Assembly: GCF_030445035.2 (NCBI RefSeq)
Contig: NC_080673.1
Location: 195,360,216-195,424,215 of the forward strand
Origin: Dasypus novemcinctus
Lineage: Eukaryota > Chordata > Mammalia > Cingulata > Dasypodidae
DNA length: 64,000 bases
Direction: 5' to 3'
Shown: positions 1 through 12,434 of the stretch, piece after piece
Position numbering within the stretch: the stretch's first letter is position 1
Layout of the letters: each line of letters begins with the position of its first letter
Translations under genes and position numbers: made by a program
The notes under the pieces: model-generated
Database searches by the model: none
The model's input: only the letters and a program-made list of their open reading frames with translations
What the model was told of the DNA's origin: nothing

Positions 1-2100
1 TTCCATCCAAGTTCTTCCTCAGTACAGACAATGAGGAAAGAGTACTGATAGGAAACTCAAAGCTTGGGAGTATACAGAAGTCACATCTCACTTTGATCTT
101 CATTGTTTAAAATAGACTAAAAAGATACTCGTTTTCCAAGAATGTTATTAAGAGTTAACTCACATGGTAACATGGTGACTGGCACATGGTAAGCTCATAA
201 TAAATTTTAATCTTGGTTGATTTTCATGAGATGTGTAATATCTTTTACCATCCTCTTAATCACCATAATCCTTTTCAAGCTCTTAATAACTCTATTATTG
301 ACTCAGAACCTTTCATCTGTTTACTAAAAAAATAGAGGTTGTAAATTTGGAAGCATCATCCATTTAACCTTCATCAAAAACCTACTAAGAGAGTGTCTAC
401 TATGTGCTCTGTCTCATGGGATACTCCCTTAGATCCCTTTTCCCAAATGTTTGTCACTTTATGCTTTTGCACTGTCATTTGTTAATATCAAAGAACTCGA
501 TACTAATTATTTTGGTGGGGAAAACAGAAATTTCAGACATGGAGAGAAAGTATGTGTATCTCTAAAAACACCTTTGAGGATAAAGTCATTTGAATGGCAG
601 GAATGGTGATAGCATCCTTTCTTGTCAAATTCTGGAGACTGGGGTAGGGAAAACAGCCACTTACCCCAAGCAGAGCTTGTGTAGAGATCAATGTTTACAG
701 TGCGTGAAAACACATATAAAATAAATGATGTGGGAAGAAGGTTCAGCATCCATTTAAAAATGCTCCCTTCTATTTTAGACCAAATGTACAATTTCTGTTT
801 AGCAATTTCAGCTAATTGTTGGATTAACATTTTTGGGAACAGATTGCAAACTTCAAAATGGAAAAGATCATTTTAGGGAGGGAAGCTAGGCAGCTGTCAG
901 GGAGTCTGAATTAACATACATTTGCATAACAGATGTACAGTAAGGTGTCTATGACAGACAATCGCTGAATATTAATGCTATAGACCTCGACATCATTTGC
1001 GTAAATGCTGTCTGGTGGGGATTGGGGTTGGTGTGCTCTTTGCAGAAGACAAAGGGCTGGAGAATGGAACAGATGCACCAGATACGCTGATGCATCTTAA
1101 TTTATGACATCCTTATGAAAGACCTTGTGGTGTGATTTCAGATTTTATTACAAATAATTTGGAGATAAAGGAACTAGGTAATTATCTTTTCCCCTACAGT
1201 TAGTCTCTCTCAAAGGAAGAGGGTTCATTTGTGGACTTACATTGTGACACTTTCAGGAGAATGCTATTCTTTTTATGAAGTAGGAGATGAAGCAAGGAAG
1301 AAAAGGAACACTTTCCTAAAAGTCAACAATTTTCACTGAATAGAACTCGCTATTAGCGTCATATTGGACACCTGCCAATGATCAACTCACCTCGCACTTG
1401 AATGAAGAAGGTGATCCTATAGCATGTTTTAAATGGTACTTTTTAAAAAGTGAATTAGTGTTGAAATATAAAACTAATTTTGTTAATTCAAGGTTATGCA
1501 CATATGTTGAGTGTAGTATGTGCATTGGACCAGATTTCCTTTCTCTGGTATCTCAATAAAATCTTTGCTGTCTCAAAAGTCCATCTTCAAGTCAGTCCCA
1601 CTGGGCATCCTCCCTAGTAGTTATACTCCATGGTAAATGCTTCCCTTCCTGACCTCTCAATACATACCAATTCTTGAATGATTAATTTAAAATGCCATCC
1701 ATTTGATCAATATGTATTTTTGCACCTAATGTATGTTAGAACTTGTTGCTAAGTGCTTGTTGCTGAGTATACAAAAACATAGCTTCTGTACTAAAAAAGA
1801 TCACTGTCTCAGAGGGATGACAGTCAGTCAGTCTGCCAAAAATGATCATTGAGCAGTTACTATGCATTAGTAATTTTCAGTGTGATGGAGGTGTAGCAAG
1901 AAACAAAACCAACAATCACTACACTTAGAACTTTCTATCTAGTTGACAGAGTCAATATACAATATAACATCAGGTACAGATAAAATAAGGTAAAGTGAGA
2001 GGAAGTGTTAGAAAGTGAGAGTAAGTGGAGTGAGATGGGTCTTCTTTATTTAAAATCATTTTTAAAAAATCTTTATATATAAAATTAACAGTTGACTAGC
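1..2100. other. unclassified non-coding DNA
   Basis: AT-rich sequence with no sustained reading frame and no recognisable gene. The part around 1700-1940 has the style of an old dispersed repeat (a variable-position, transition-eroded text such as is seen in L2/CR1 fossils), but I cannot assign it. Nothing else is visible. Confidence 0.6.
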
Positions 2101-2478
2101 TTCTTGAATGAAGAGAAAGAGGCAGCCATAAAAATATCTGAAGCAATATCATTCAAGTAGAAGGCAGCAAATGCAAAGTTCCTGAGACAGAATACATGAG
2201 CATACAAATAATTTGATCAGAAAGAAATAACTCCTAAGCATTAAGAAGTTTTGAAGGATCCAAGTTAGCAGAGCAGGGAACAGAAGCCTGCACTCCTCCT
2301 CCAGAAGCAGCAGGAAAGCAGTTAAAAACAAGTAATTCTAAAGATTTAGAATAAGTGAAACTAAATAATCAAAGGAGAATCTTACACAAAGCCAAACAAA
2401 AATAATACCCTAGGCAAGACAGAGAATCTGACAAACAGCAAACACATCAAGATAAACAGATGCTTAAAAGTCAGCAAA

Positions 2479-3175
2479 TAATGTGCTGGAGGTGCAGTTA
2501 ATGTTGGGGTTTAAGATATATTTAGGGGATTTGAATCTCTGGACTGACAATGTGATAGCCAGATCCTGAGCCTCAACAGACTCCAGCACCTACAATCTGA
2601 TTTATTGGACTTACCACACTCAGCTAAGATGGAGGTGAAGAAGGACAACCACCACACCATGGAGCCTAGAATGATTACAACTGAAAATGGGAGGATTGCA
2701 TCCAGCATCCAGGTGGAATCTGAGCCTCCTCTTGACATAAAGGTGCAATGGACACAACCAATCCAGTGTCCACATAGAAGAGGTGGCATTGGATTGGGAA
2801 AAGTGGACATAATGGACAAAGGGTATGGGGAAAGGCAGGAAGAGATGAGAGGTGGAGGCGTCTTCGGGACATGGAACTGCCCTGGATGGTGCTTCAGAGG
2901 TAATCACCGGACATTGTAAATCCTCACAGGGCCTACATGATGGAATAGAGGAGAGTATGGGCCATGATGTGAACCAATGTATATGAGGTGCAGAGGTGCC
3001 CAAAGATGTACTTACCAAATCCAATGGATGTGTCATGATGATGGGAACGAGTGTTGTTGGGGGGGGGGGGGAGAGGGGGGGGGGTGGGGTTGAATGGGAC
3101 CTCACATATATATTTTTAATGTAATATTATTACAAAGTCAATAAAAAATAAAAAAATAAAAAAAATAAAAAAAAA
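2479..3175 (+). mobile_element. 5'-truncated L1 3' end inserted in L1-A
   Basis: About 700 bp matching the last part of the L1-C 3' UTR (compare 58135-58800). It ends in an A-rich tail at about 3140-3175. It is flanked by a 13-bp TSD, aaaagtcagcaaa, at 2466-2478 and 3176-3188. This is the standard outcome of target-primed reverse transcription with severe 5' truncation. The copy is diverged from L1-C by scattered substitutions, so it is older than L1-C but younger than L1-A. ORFs inside it are fortuitous. Confidence 0.9.
3059..3089 (+). other. G-run tract (potential G-quadruplex) in L1 3' end
   Basis: Long uninterrupted runs of G followed by TGGGG, just upstream of the conserved text gaatgggacctca near the element's 3' terminus. 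The same tract sits at the same place in the copies ending near 8.5 and 58.8 kb, and as C-runs in the antisense copy near 63.6 kb. L1 3' UTRs of several mammals are known to carry G4-forming tracts. Folding here is inferred. Confidence 0.7.
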
Positions 3176-6100
3176 AAAAGTCAGCAAAAATTACATGCCA
3201 TACTAAGAAACAGGAATATACGGCCCAGTCAAAGGAACAAACTAAAAAGCCAGAAGAGATACAGAATTTGGAAGAACTGATCAAAGTTATCCACACAAAT
3301 CTCCGAAATTAATCCAAGGAGATGAGGGAAGAGATAAATGATATTAAGAGGCATGGGGTGAGCAAAGAAAACAAACCATAAACATAAATAAAAAATACCA
3401 TATGCTATGGTAATGAAATTCACAATAGAAGAATCTGCTAGGATCACACAACAGCAGATTTGAACAGGCAGAGTAAAGAATTTACCAATCAAAAGATAGG
3501 ACATCTGAAATCACACAGAAGAACAGATAGAGAAAGAAATGAAAAACTCTGATCAGGGACTCAAGGAATTAAATGACAGCATGAAAGAGACAACCATATA
3601 CATCATGGGTGTTCCAAAGGAGAAGAGATGTGAAAAAGTGAAAAAGGATTATTTGAGGAAACAATGACTAGAAATTTCCCAACTCTTATAAGGGACATGA
3701 CTATACATATCCAGGAATCTCAGCAAACTCCAGGCAGAATAAATGCTTACAGGTATATTCTGAAACACAAAGTAATCAGAATGCAAATGACAAAGATAAA
3801 GAGAGGATCTTGAAAGCAACAAGAGTAAAAAGATCCATCACATATAAGGGATACTTGATAAGATTAAGTGCTTATTTCTCTTCTGAAACCACAACAGTGA
3901 GAAGGCAGTGGTATGGCATAGTTAAGGTGCTGAAAGAGAAAAAAAACTGCCAGCCAATAATTTTGTATCCAGCAAAGTTGTCCTTCAAAAAAAGAGGGTG
4001 AAATCAAGATTTTCACAGATAAACAGAAATTGAGAGAATTCATTGACAAGAATCTGACTTTTCAAGAAACAGTAAAGGAAGTTCTGCAGGTTGAAAGGAA
4101 AAGATTGCAGAGAGAGGTTTGAAGGTATGTATAGAAAAGAAGATTATTATTCAGGGTAACTAAAAGAGTAAAAAAAGAAACAAAAATAAGATACAACATG
4201 TATAAGCCAAAATATAAAATTGTTAAAGTAAGTACTGCCATTATAGTAATAACATTGAATGTTAATAGATTTAAGTCCCCAATTAAGAGACACAGATTGG
4301 CAAAAGGAATTTAAAAATATGACTCATTTATATGCTATCTGAGAGACCCAACTTAGACCCAAGGACACAAATAGGTTGCAAGTGAAAGGTTGCAAAATGA
4401 TTTTCCATGAATACAGTAACCAAAAAAGAACTGGGGTTACTACACTAACATTGGACAAAATAGACTTCAAATGCAAAACTGTTATAAGAGACAAAGACAA
4501 ACACTATATATGAATAAAAGAGGCAATCTATCAAGAAATAAGAATCATAAATATTTATGTATCTAACCAGGGTATACAAAATATATGAGGCAGTCACTGG
4601 CAAAACTGTGGAGAGAAACAGATGCCTCTACAATCATAGTAGAGATCTTGAATATATCAATGTCAGCAAGAGCAAAAAAAAAACCAAAAACAATACATCT
4701 AAAGTGAAGGATCAATAAAGAAAAGGATAAATTGAATAATACAATAAAGGAATTAAACCTAATGGACATATACAGAACATTCCACCCACAAAAAAAGCAG
4801 GATATACATTCTTCTTGAGTGCTCATGGATCATTTTCCAGGATAAACCACAGGCCAGGTCATAGAACAATTCTCAATTAATTTAGGAAGATTGAAATTTT
4901 ACAAAGCATTTTCACTGATCACAAGGGAATGAAGCTGGGAATCAATAACAGGTGGAGCACTAAAAAATCTTAAAATATATGGAAATTAAACCATATACTC
5001 TTAAACAATCAATGGTTCCAAGAGAAAATTGCTAGAGAAAGAAGTAAATATCTCAAGGTGAATGAAAATGAGAATAAAACATACCAAAATTTATGAGAGT
5101 AGTTAAGGCAGTGCTGATAACAAAACTTATAGCCCTAAATGCCTATATTAAAAAAGAAGAAAGAGATAAAATAAAAACTCTAACTTCACAACTGGAGGAA
5201 CTAGAAAAAGATCATCAGACAAATCTCAAAGAAAGCAGAAGGAAAGCAATAACAAAAGTTAGAGCAGAATTAAATGAAACTGAGAATTTAAAAAAAAGTA
5301 GAGAATTAATAAACACAAAGGCTGTTTTTTTTTTTGAGAAAAGGATTAAAATTGACAAACCCTTAGCTAAACTAACAAATTCAAAAAGAGAGAAGATTCA
5401 AATAAAATAAAATCATAAATGAAAGGAGACATCACCACTCTCTCCACAGAAATAAAAAGTGCACTATAAGAGGATACTATGAAAAATAAAAAGATTCATA
5501 AGAGGATACTATGAAAAATTGTTTGCCACCAAGTTGGACAATTTAGATGAATTGATGAATTTCTAGAAATAAAATAACAACCTATAATAATAAAAGAAGA
5601 AATAGAAGACCTCAACAGACCAATCACAAATAAAGGGTGATAAATCATGAAAAACCTCCCAATAAAGGACTAGATGATTTCACAGGTGAATTCTACCTAT
5701 AATGCTGAAAAGAAATAATACCAATCCTACTCAATCTTTTTCAAAAATTGAAGAAGTGGGAACATTACCTAGCTTATTCTATGCAGCCATCACCCTAATA
5801 CCAGAGCCACATGAAGATACTACAAAAAAAGAAAATTACAGATCAACCTCTCTAATGAATTTAAAGGCAAAAATCTCAACAAAATACTTGCATATAAAAC
5901 CCAGCAACATGTTAAATGAATTACACTCCATGATCAAGTGGATTTTATTACAGATATGCAAGGATGGTGTGACATAAGAAAATCAATTAAAGTAATACAC
6001 CACATTAGCAAATCTAAAGAGAAAAATTGCATGATCATCTTTATCAATGCAGAAAGGGTATTCAGCAAAATTCAGCATTCTTTCTTGATAAAAACACTCC

Positions 6101-6915
6101 AAAAGATAGGAATAGGAGGAAACATCCTCAACATGATAAAGGCCATATATGAAAGTCCACAGCTAAAATTACAATCACTGTTGAAAATCTAAAAGCTTTC
6201 CCTCTAAAATCCAGAACAAGACAAGGATGCCCAATGTTACGTTATTCAACGTTGTGCTAGAATTTCTTGCTAAAGCAGTCGGTGAAGAAAAAGAAAGGGC
6301 ATCCAAATTTCAAAAGAAGAACGAAAACTTTCAGTATTTGCAGATAATATGACCCTATATGTAGAAAGTTCTAAAAAACTTCAACAAAGTTACTGGAGTT
6401 GATAAACGAGTTCAGCAAAGTGGAAGTATAATAAAATCAAAACACAAAAATCAACAATGTTTCTATAACGTAGAAATAAACAATCTGAAGAGTAAATTAT
6501 GAAAATAATATCCATTTACAATAGACTCTAAAAGAATTAAACATCTAGGCATAAATTTAACTGAAGATGTGAAGGACTTATACACAGTAATCTACAAAGC
6601 ATAGCTAAAAGAGATCAAAGATCTAAATAAGAAGGATATTCCATGCTCATGGATTGAAAGATCAAATATCATTAAGATGTCAATTCTACTGAAATTGATT
6701 TACATATTTAATGTGATCACAGTAAAAATTCCATCAGAATTTCTTGCAGAAATGGAAAAGCTAATTATCAAATGTATTTGGAAGGATAAGGCTAAGGTGA
6801 TATTGGCTTCATAGAATAGCCAGAAACATCTTGAAAAAGAAGATGAAATTGTAGGACTCACACTACCCTGACTTTAAAGCATATTACAAACCTACAGTGA
6901 TCAAAACTACATGGC

Positions 6916-6926
6916 GTGCTTGCTTT

Positions 6927-6972
<46 letters not shown>

Positions 6973-7021
6973 GGCCCCTGCACAAGGATGGCACGCAAAT
7001 TAGTGAAGTGTTCCATATTTT
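6916..7021 (+). pseudogene. U6 snRNA retropseudogene (5' half of a U6/L1 chimera)
   Basis: A full-length, 106-nt U6 spliceosomal RNA copy, from its first base gtgct to the terminal ttccatatttt. About six substitutions separate it from the conserved mammalian U6, four of them looking like CpG decay. It begins exactly at the end of a TSD within L1-A, so it has no upstream U6 promoter (no proximal sequence element or TATA placed for RNA polymerase III). It joins directly to L1 3' UTR text. It is therefore a retrotransposed copy and not a functional snRNA gene. Confidence 0.95.
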
Positions 7022-8404
7022 ATGTCCAGGGTGCATGGTAATGTTTAGATATACTCATAGGGGAAACAATTAAAAACAACAGCTGGGGGGGTACTGGGTT
7101 CCTGGCCGGGGGTCTCTGTCATGGTCCCTAGGGGAGCAGCGGCAGTTCCCCAGATGCAACGGTAAGAACCAGGAAGGAATGAGGGTCCAACAGTGGGCTC
7201 CTGATACTAATGCCTATGCTTGTGAGCCTATACACCTGCAATAAGAACAAGGCCTAGAGCAGCATTGTGCCTGGGAGTTTCCTCCTGACAGCCTTCATGT
7301 TACTAAAATGTGGCCACTTTCGAAGCCAAACTCAGCATGTAGGTGCAGTGTATTCTCCCCAGCGTGGGACATGACACCAGGGGATGAGCCTCCCTGGTGC
7401 CGAGGGATCACTACCAAATACCAGCTGAAGATGCAACTAGAAAATGACCTTGAATTAAAGGTTCAATGCGGATCAGCAGAATATTCCTGTCTACATATAA
7501 TAACATGACTTCAAAATGCTGTTTGACCTAATGTAAGGGGGAAATGGAAAGGAGAAATGAGTTTATATGGCTACGAGTCTCTAAAAAAGAGTCTGGAGGT
7601 TGTCAGAAGGATTGCCCTTATGCACACCTGAGCCGAGCCTCAGAGACAGATAAAGTAGATACAACCCTAGGTATTGGTTCTTTTGAGGGCTAAAGAGAGC
7701 CACAGGTTCTATGGTCATGGCAGATGGGGTTCACTGCCATGTCAGTTGGCCCTTCTTTGGAGCTGGTGTTTCTGCGTGATGGAGCTGGACACAAATGGGA
7801 TCTCTTCACAAGCCTTTCATGCTACTTTACTGGAATTGTAGTTGGTGCTGGGGTTTAAGATATATCTAGGGGATTTGAATCTCTGGACTGACAATATGAG
7901 AGCCAGGCCCTGAGCCTCAACAGACTTCTGCTCCTACACTCTGATTTATTGGACTTACCCCACTCAGCTAACATCGAGTTGAAGAAGGTCAACCACCACA
8001 CCATGGAGCCTAGAGTGCCTACAACTGAAAGCAGGAGGATTGCATCCAGTATCCATGTGGAATCTAAGCCCCCTCTTGACATAGATGTGCAATGGACACA
8101 ACCAATACAATGTCCACAGAGAAAATGTGGCATTGGTGTGGGAAGGGTGGCCATGGTGGCTACTGGGTGAGGGGAATGGGAAGAAGAGATGAGATGGGGA
8201 GGCATTTTCGGGACGTGGAGTTGCCCTGGGTGGTGCTTCACGGACAACTATGGGACATTGTAGATCCCCCCAGGGCCCACTGGATGGAACGTGGGAGAGT
8301 GTGGGCTATGATGTGGACCATTGACTATGGGGTGCAGTGATGCCCAGAGATATACTTACCAGGTGCAATGGATGTGTCATGATGATGGGAGAGAGTGTTG
8401 CTGT

Positions 8405-8433
8405 GGGGGGAGTGGGGGGTGGGGGCGGTGGGG
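8405..8433 (+). other. G-run tract (potential G-quadruplex) in L1 3' end
   Basis: Four or more runs of three to six G separated by one to three bases, immediately before the conserved L1 3' terminal text. It is at the position equivalent to 3059-3089 and 58706-58734. Confidence 0.7.
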
Positions 8434-8486
8434 TTGAATGGGACCTCATATTTTTTGAATGTAATATATTTTAAAAAAATGAATTT

Positions 8487-8527
8487 AAAAAATTAAATTA
8501 AATTAAATTAAATTAAATTAAATTAAA
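8487..8527 (+). repeat. (AAATT)n microsatellite in the chimera tail
   Basis: About seven tandem copies of a pentanucleotide AAATT-type unit form the 3' tail of the U6/L1 chimera, where a plain poly(A) would be expected. It probably grew by slippage from an A-rich tail. Confidence 0.85.
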
Positions 8528-10264
8528 AAATAATACAACTACATGGCACTGCCAGAAAGATAGACATATTGAGCATGGGAATTAAATTGAAAGTTCAGAT
8601 ATAGACCTACACATATACAGTCAACTGATATTTGACAAGGTCACCAAGTCCACTCAATTGGGGCAGAATAGTCTTTTCAATAAATGGTGCTGGGAGAACT
8701 GGATATTCATATCCAAATAAAATGAAAGAGGTCCCTTACCTCATGCCCTATACAAAAAATAACTCAAGATGAATCAAAGACCTAAATATAAGATCCAGGA
8801 CCAGACAACTCATAGAAGATAATGTAGGGAAACATCTGTGAGATCTTGCAATAGGCAATGATTTCATAAACTTTACACCAAAAGTGTGAGTGATGAAGGA
8901 AAAAATAGGCAAATGGGACCACCTCAAAATTAAAACATTTTGCACTCCAAAGGAGTTTGTCAAGAAAGTGAAAAGGCAGTCCACCCAATTGGAGAAAATA
9001 TTTGGAAACCACATATCTGATAAGAGTCTAATATCTAGCATGTGTAAAGAAGTCCTACAATTCAATAATAAAAAGACAAGCAACCCAATTAAAAAATGGG
9101 CAAAGACTTGAACAGACACATTTCCAAATAGGCAATACAAATGGCTGAAAAGCACATGAAAAGATGCTAAACATCACTACCTATTAGGGAAATTCAAATG
9201 AAAACTGCACTGAGAAATCATTTCACACCTACTAAGCTGATTATTATTTAAACAACAGAAAACTATAAGTGCTAGAGAGGATGTGTAAAAATGAGCACTC
9301 ATTCACTGCTGCTTTGAATGTAAAATGGTACCACAACTGTGGAGGACAGTTTGATGGTTCCTCAGGAAGCTAACTATAGAACTTCCATATGATCCATCAA
9401 TCCTGCTACTAGCTTTATACCCAGAAGAATTGAAAGCAGGGAAATGGACAGATATATGTACCTCTATGTTCATGGCAGCACTATTTACAGTTGCCAAGTG
9501 ATGGAAGCATCCCAGGTGTTCATCAACAGAGGAATGGATAAACATTATGTAGTATATACATATGATGGAATATTATTCAGGTGCAAGAAGGACGAAGTAC
9601 TGGCACACACAACAATACCAATGAACATCAAGGACCTTATGTTGAGTGAATAAGCCAGACCCAAATAGTGCATGATATCACAGATATGAACTGAGCATCG
9701 CGGGCAGACTCATGGAGATCAAGTCTGGAAAATAAGTTACAGGAGATAGAATAGGAGTAGATATTAGTGAGCCAATGCATAATCTGTGCAAAATTTATAG
9801 TTAGGTTGATTGTAATTGTTTGGAAATTGGCAGAGGTGATGGTGGTGCAGTGATATGAGTTTATACTCATTAACAGTGCTGAAGTGTGAATGTGGTTGAA
9901 AGGGGATATTTTGGGTTGTACATTTTGCTAGAAGGAAAGTTACAGCATAAAACAGGGGACTGTATGACACAGTGCACCTTGGGGTGTATGAAGAATGTGG
10001 TTAATAATAAAAATATAAGAACTTTCTTTCAGGGCCTATAAGAAAGTTACATCACTAGTAAAGGATATTGATAGTGAGGTTATATATGGGGGAAAATGCA
10101 CCTAAACCATACTTCTATGGGACATAAATGTATTTTTTTGTATGGATATGTTTTCTTGATAGATAGAAGCCCACAGAGTAGCAAACAAAATATTAAACTT
10201 CTATCCTGGGCAAATCCTGTAACTTTCTCAAATCAGATGGCAAAAATCTCTGAAAAATGTAAGC

Positions 10265-10681
10265 TGTATTAGTCAGACAAAAGGATGCTAATGCAAAATG
10301 TCAGAAATTGGTTCTGTGTGGGTTCAGGCTTCCTGGGTTCCTCTCTTCAAGGGTCTTGCTTCTCTCTGGGTTCTTGCTCCTCTCTTCCCAGGGTTTGTTT
10401 ATTCTTGTGCTTAGTGTTCTTCTCTTTCTGGGGTTTGCTTCTGTTTCCTCTGTGAGCTTACTTCCCAGGGCTCCAGCTTAAGGTTTCAGCATCAAACTCC
10501 AACACCAAAACTCCAATATCAAAAACTTTCAGCTCTGTCCTTTGTCATGCCTTTCATCTGCCCATATGACATGGCCCAATCAAAGGCCTAACCATAACTT
10601 TATCATGTCCAGGTACAGACCAGATTACAAACATAATCTATTATCTATTTTTGGAATTCATAACCATATGAAACTGCTACA
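10265..10681 (-). mobile_element. solitary MaLR-like LTR, antisense, shortened
   Basis: The reverse complement of the LTR family found at 13.5, 15.5, 16.8, 46.4, 48.8 and 63 kb. The 3' terminus reads tgtattagtc... on this strand and the 5' terminus ends ...aaactgctaca. Flanks are taagc (10260-10264) and taacc (10682-10686), a 5-bp TSD with one mismatch. At 417 bp it is about 200 bp shorter than its relatives, so it has an internal deletion. It lies inside the 3' UTR of L1-A. Confidence 0.8.
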
Positions 10682-11199
10682 TAACCTTACCTAATAAAAG
10701 AAAATGTGCCAATATGCAGAACTCTATCTTAATGCTTACACTTATGAACCTATTCCTGTTATAATGAAACTAAGCCCAATTGTAATTAATGCCTAAGAGT
10801 TAGTTCCTGAAAACCTCCTTATTACTCAAATGTGGCCTCTTTCTAAAACAACTTTGTAAATAAACTACATTCCCCAGTATGGGAGACATGACTCCTAGGG
10901 ATGAGCCTCCCTGGCACCAAGGGATTATTAGCAACCATTAATCAATGATGCATTTGGGAAAAGACCTTGACCATAAGGAGAAAATATTAAATAAAACAGT
11001 TTTATGACAAAGAGATTTCAAAGTGAGTTGAGGTCATTCCAGAGGTCACACTTATATAGGATTCAGGCAGATTTCACAAACTGCCACAGTAAACAAATCC
11101 TCAAACAAAGATATCCCAAAGGCTTTAGGGATGCCCGGATACCATAGGTAAGCCACATGGCTTCATGAAATCATCACCCCCCTCAGTGGGCCCAATTTG

Positions 11200-11968
11200 A
11201 GAATATACGGAAATACATTCCATTCCATTCCATTCATATAAATGAGTATGGAATACTCATTTATAATTGCTCTAGTCATGATTCTTCTATTCCCTTTACT
11301 TGAACCTATAATTGCCAGTGTATCTGTTAAATATATTGCTTAGAGACTTAAATCTTCAGATTGTTCATATGCTGATTGAGCCCTGAAACCCAGAAGAATT
11401 GGCCAACTCCTTCTCTCCAGTTATTTGGGCTTGCCCTGGACAAGTATCACTTCACTGCTAGTACACTAGACTCTGAATTCCTTTTCGTGTTTTATTTCAG
11501 TGAATGGATACTTGATCCTCATCAACTGTGCATCAATGGATTAAACAGGACAAAGCAAAATGAGATGCTGCCTTCACAAGTAGGAACGAATTATTACTAA
11601 GGCCTATGATAATCCTGTTGAAACAAGTGATATATTCTCTTAGAATTTGATGGAGTTGTACTTTATCAAACCCATTAGAGGAAAAATGAATTTTCATGAT
11701 CTTGAGATACCAAGATCAGGACCAAATTATTCAGTCACCACACTGTGAACAAGTACATTAAAGAAGTGGTTTAAAATCTAGTATTTAAAAGAAAGAAGAA
11801 ATCAGGCAAAGAATATAGCAGAACTAGTGATAATTGGCGATTGGAATTAACCTGTAATAGAAGAACTTAAAGATTTTTGGATATTTAGAGCTTAGAGTAC
11901 AAATAGAAGAAAGGCAAGCAATGAAACAATTGTGGAAGACAGAAAACAGATTTCAGACTGCCATTTAA
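11200..11968. other. unclassified non-coding DNA
   Basis: No gene or clear repeat family. It contains a small (CATTC)-type run at about 11216-11234. An ORF at 11376-11600 has no recognisable protein character. Confidence 0.5.
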
Positions 11969-11973
11969 AACTG

Positions 11974-12429
11974 TGTGATGGTTAAGCTAATGTGTCAACT
12001 TTTCCAGGTAATTGTGCCCAGTTATTTGGTCAAACAAGCACTGGGCTAACTGTAATACAAAGGCATTTATGGACTTTAGTCACCTTGACTTTACTGCAGT
12101 GGTAAATCATAGATAGCTGATTACAATTACATCAGTCAAGGAGACTATCATCAGCAATGAGTGATGCTTTATCCAATCAGCTGAATGCCTTAACAGGGGA
12201 AGTGATCCAGCATTGAGTGAGAATTTCCTAGCTCATCTTTGGACAGCCAACATCTCCCAGAACTTACCAAGAATCTTCGCGGGACTTTCATCGGAGCCCC
12301 TGGTTGCAGCCTGCCTGTGAAACCTGGACTTGTGCATCCCCAGTCATGTGAGAGACTCTTATAAAATCACATACTATTGAAAGATATCCCTTGTTGATTC
12401 TGTTTCCCTAGAGAACCTTGACTAATACA
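11974..12429 (+). mobile_element. ERVL-type solitary LTR (MLT2-like)
   Basis: Starts tgtgatggttaagctaatgtgtcaact and ends with a text typical of mammalian MLT2/ERVL LTRs, finishing gactaataca. A perfect 5-bp TSD, aactg, is at 11969-11973 and 12430-12434, as expected for ERVL/MaLR elements. There is no internal region, so it is a solo LTR left by recombination. The subfamily name is from recognition of the ends and was not searched. Confidence 0.8.
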
Positions 12430-12434
12430 AACTG

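Larger units (their letters stand above)
6916..8536 (+). mobile_element. U6/L1-3'-end chimeric retrosequence
   Basis: The element consists of U6 (6916-7021) fused at its 3' end to about 1.5 kb of L1 3' UTR (7022-8530), collinear with 57320-58800 of L1-C. The junction shares a short microhomology (tat). The tail is an A-rich (AAATT)n run. A single TSD flanks the whole composite: aactacatggc at 6905-6915 and 8537-8547, extendable to 13 bp with one mismatch. L1-A text is continuous across the insertion. One integration event therefore delivered both parts, as known for U6/L1 chimeras made when the L1 reverse transcriptase switches template from L1 RNA to U6 RNA. Confidence 0.93.
2105..11200 (+). 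mobile_element. old LINE-1 (L1-A), sense, heavily decayed and interrupted
   Basis: A decayed sense-strand LINE-1. ORF1-like A-rich text lies at about 3190-4100, and ORF2 runs from about 4200 to 9650. A degenerate reverse-transcriptase block is at about 5700-6450, where the catalytic FADDM core is eroded (around 6340). The conserved C-terminal ORF2 text occurs at about 9300-9650 and the 3' UTR follows. It is full of stops and frameshifts, so it is not functional. Three later insertions split it: an L1 3' end (2479-3175), a U6/L1 chimera (6916-8536) and an antisense LTR (10265-10681). The text at about 10740-10990 matches the middle of the long 3' UTR of the younger L1-C (57510-57760), so the element seems to continue past the LTR. 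Both outer ends are approximate. Only small ORF remnants (for example 5093-5410 and 5938-6192) survive. Confidence 0.8.

Noticed and set aside
2511..3105. Overlapping ORFs on both strands
   Set aside because: They repeat at 7855-8340, 58228-58641 and 63618-63951 because all are the same L1 3' UTR.
6916..7021. Functional U6 snRNA gene
   Set aside because: It starts at a retrotransposition TSD with no upstream polymerase III promoter and is fused to L1.
8487..8527. CRISPR-like or satellite array
   Set aside because: A five-base tail microsatellite without spacers.
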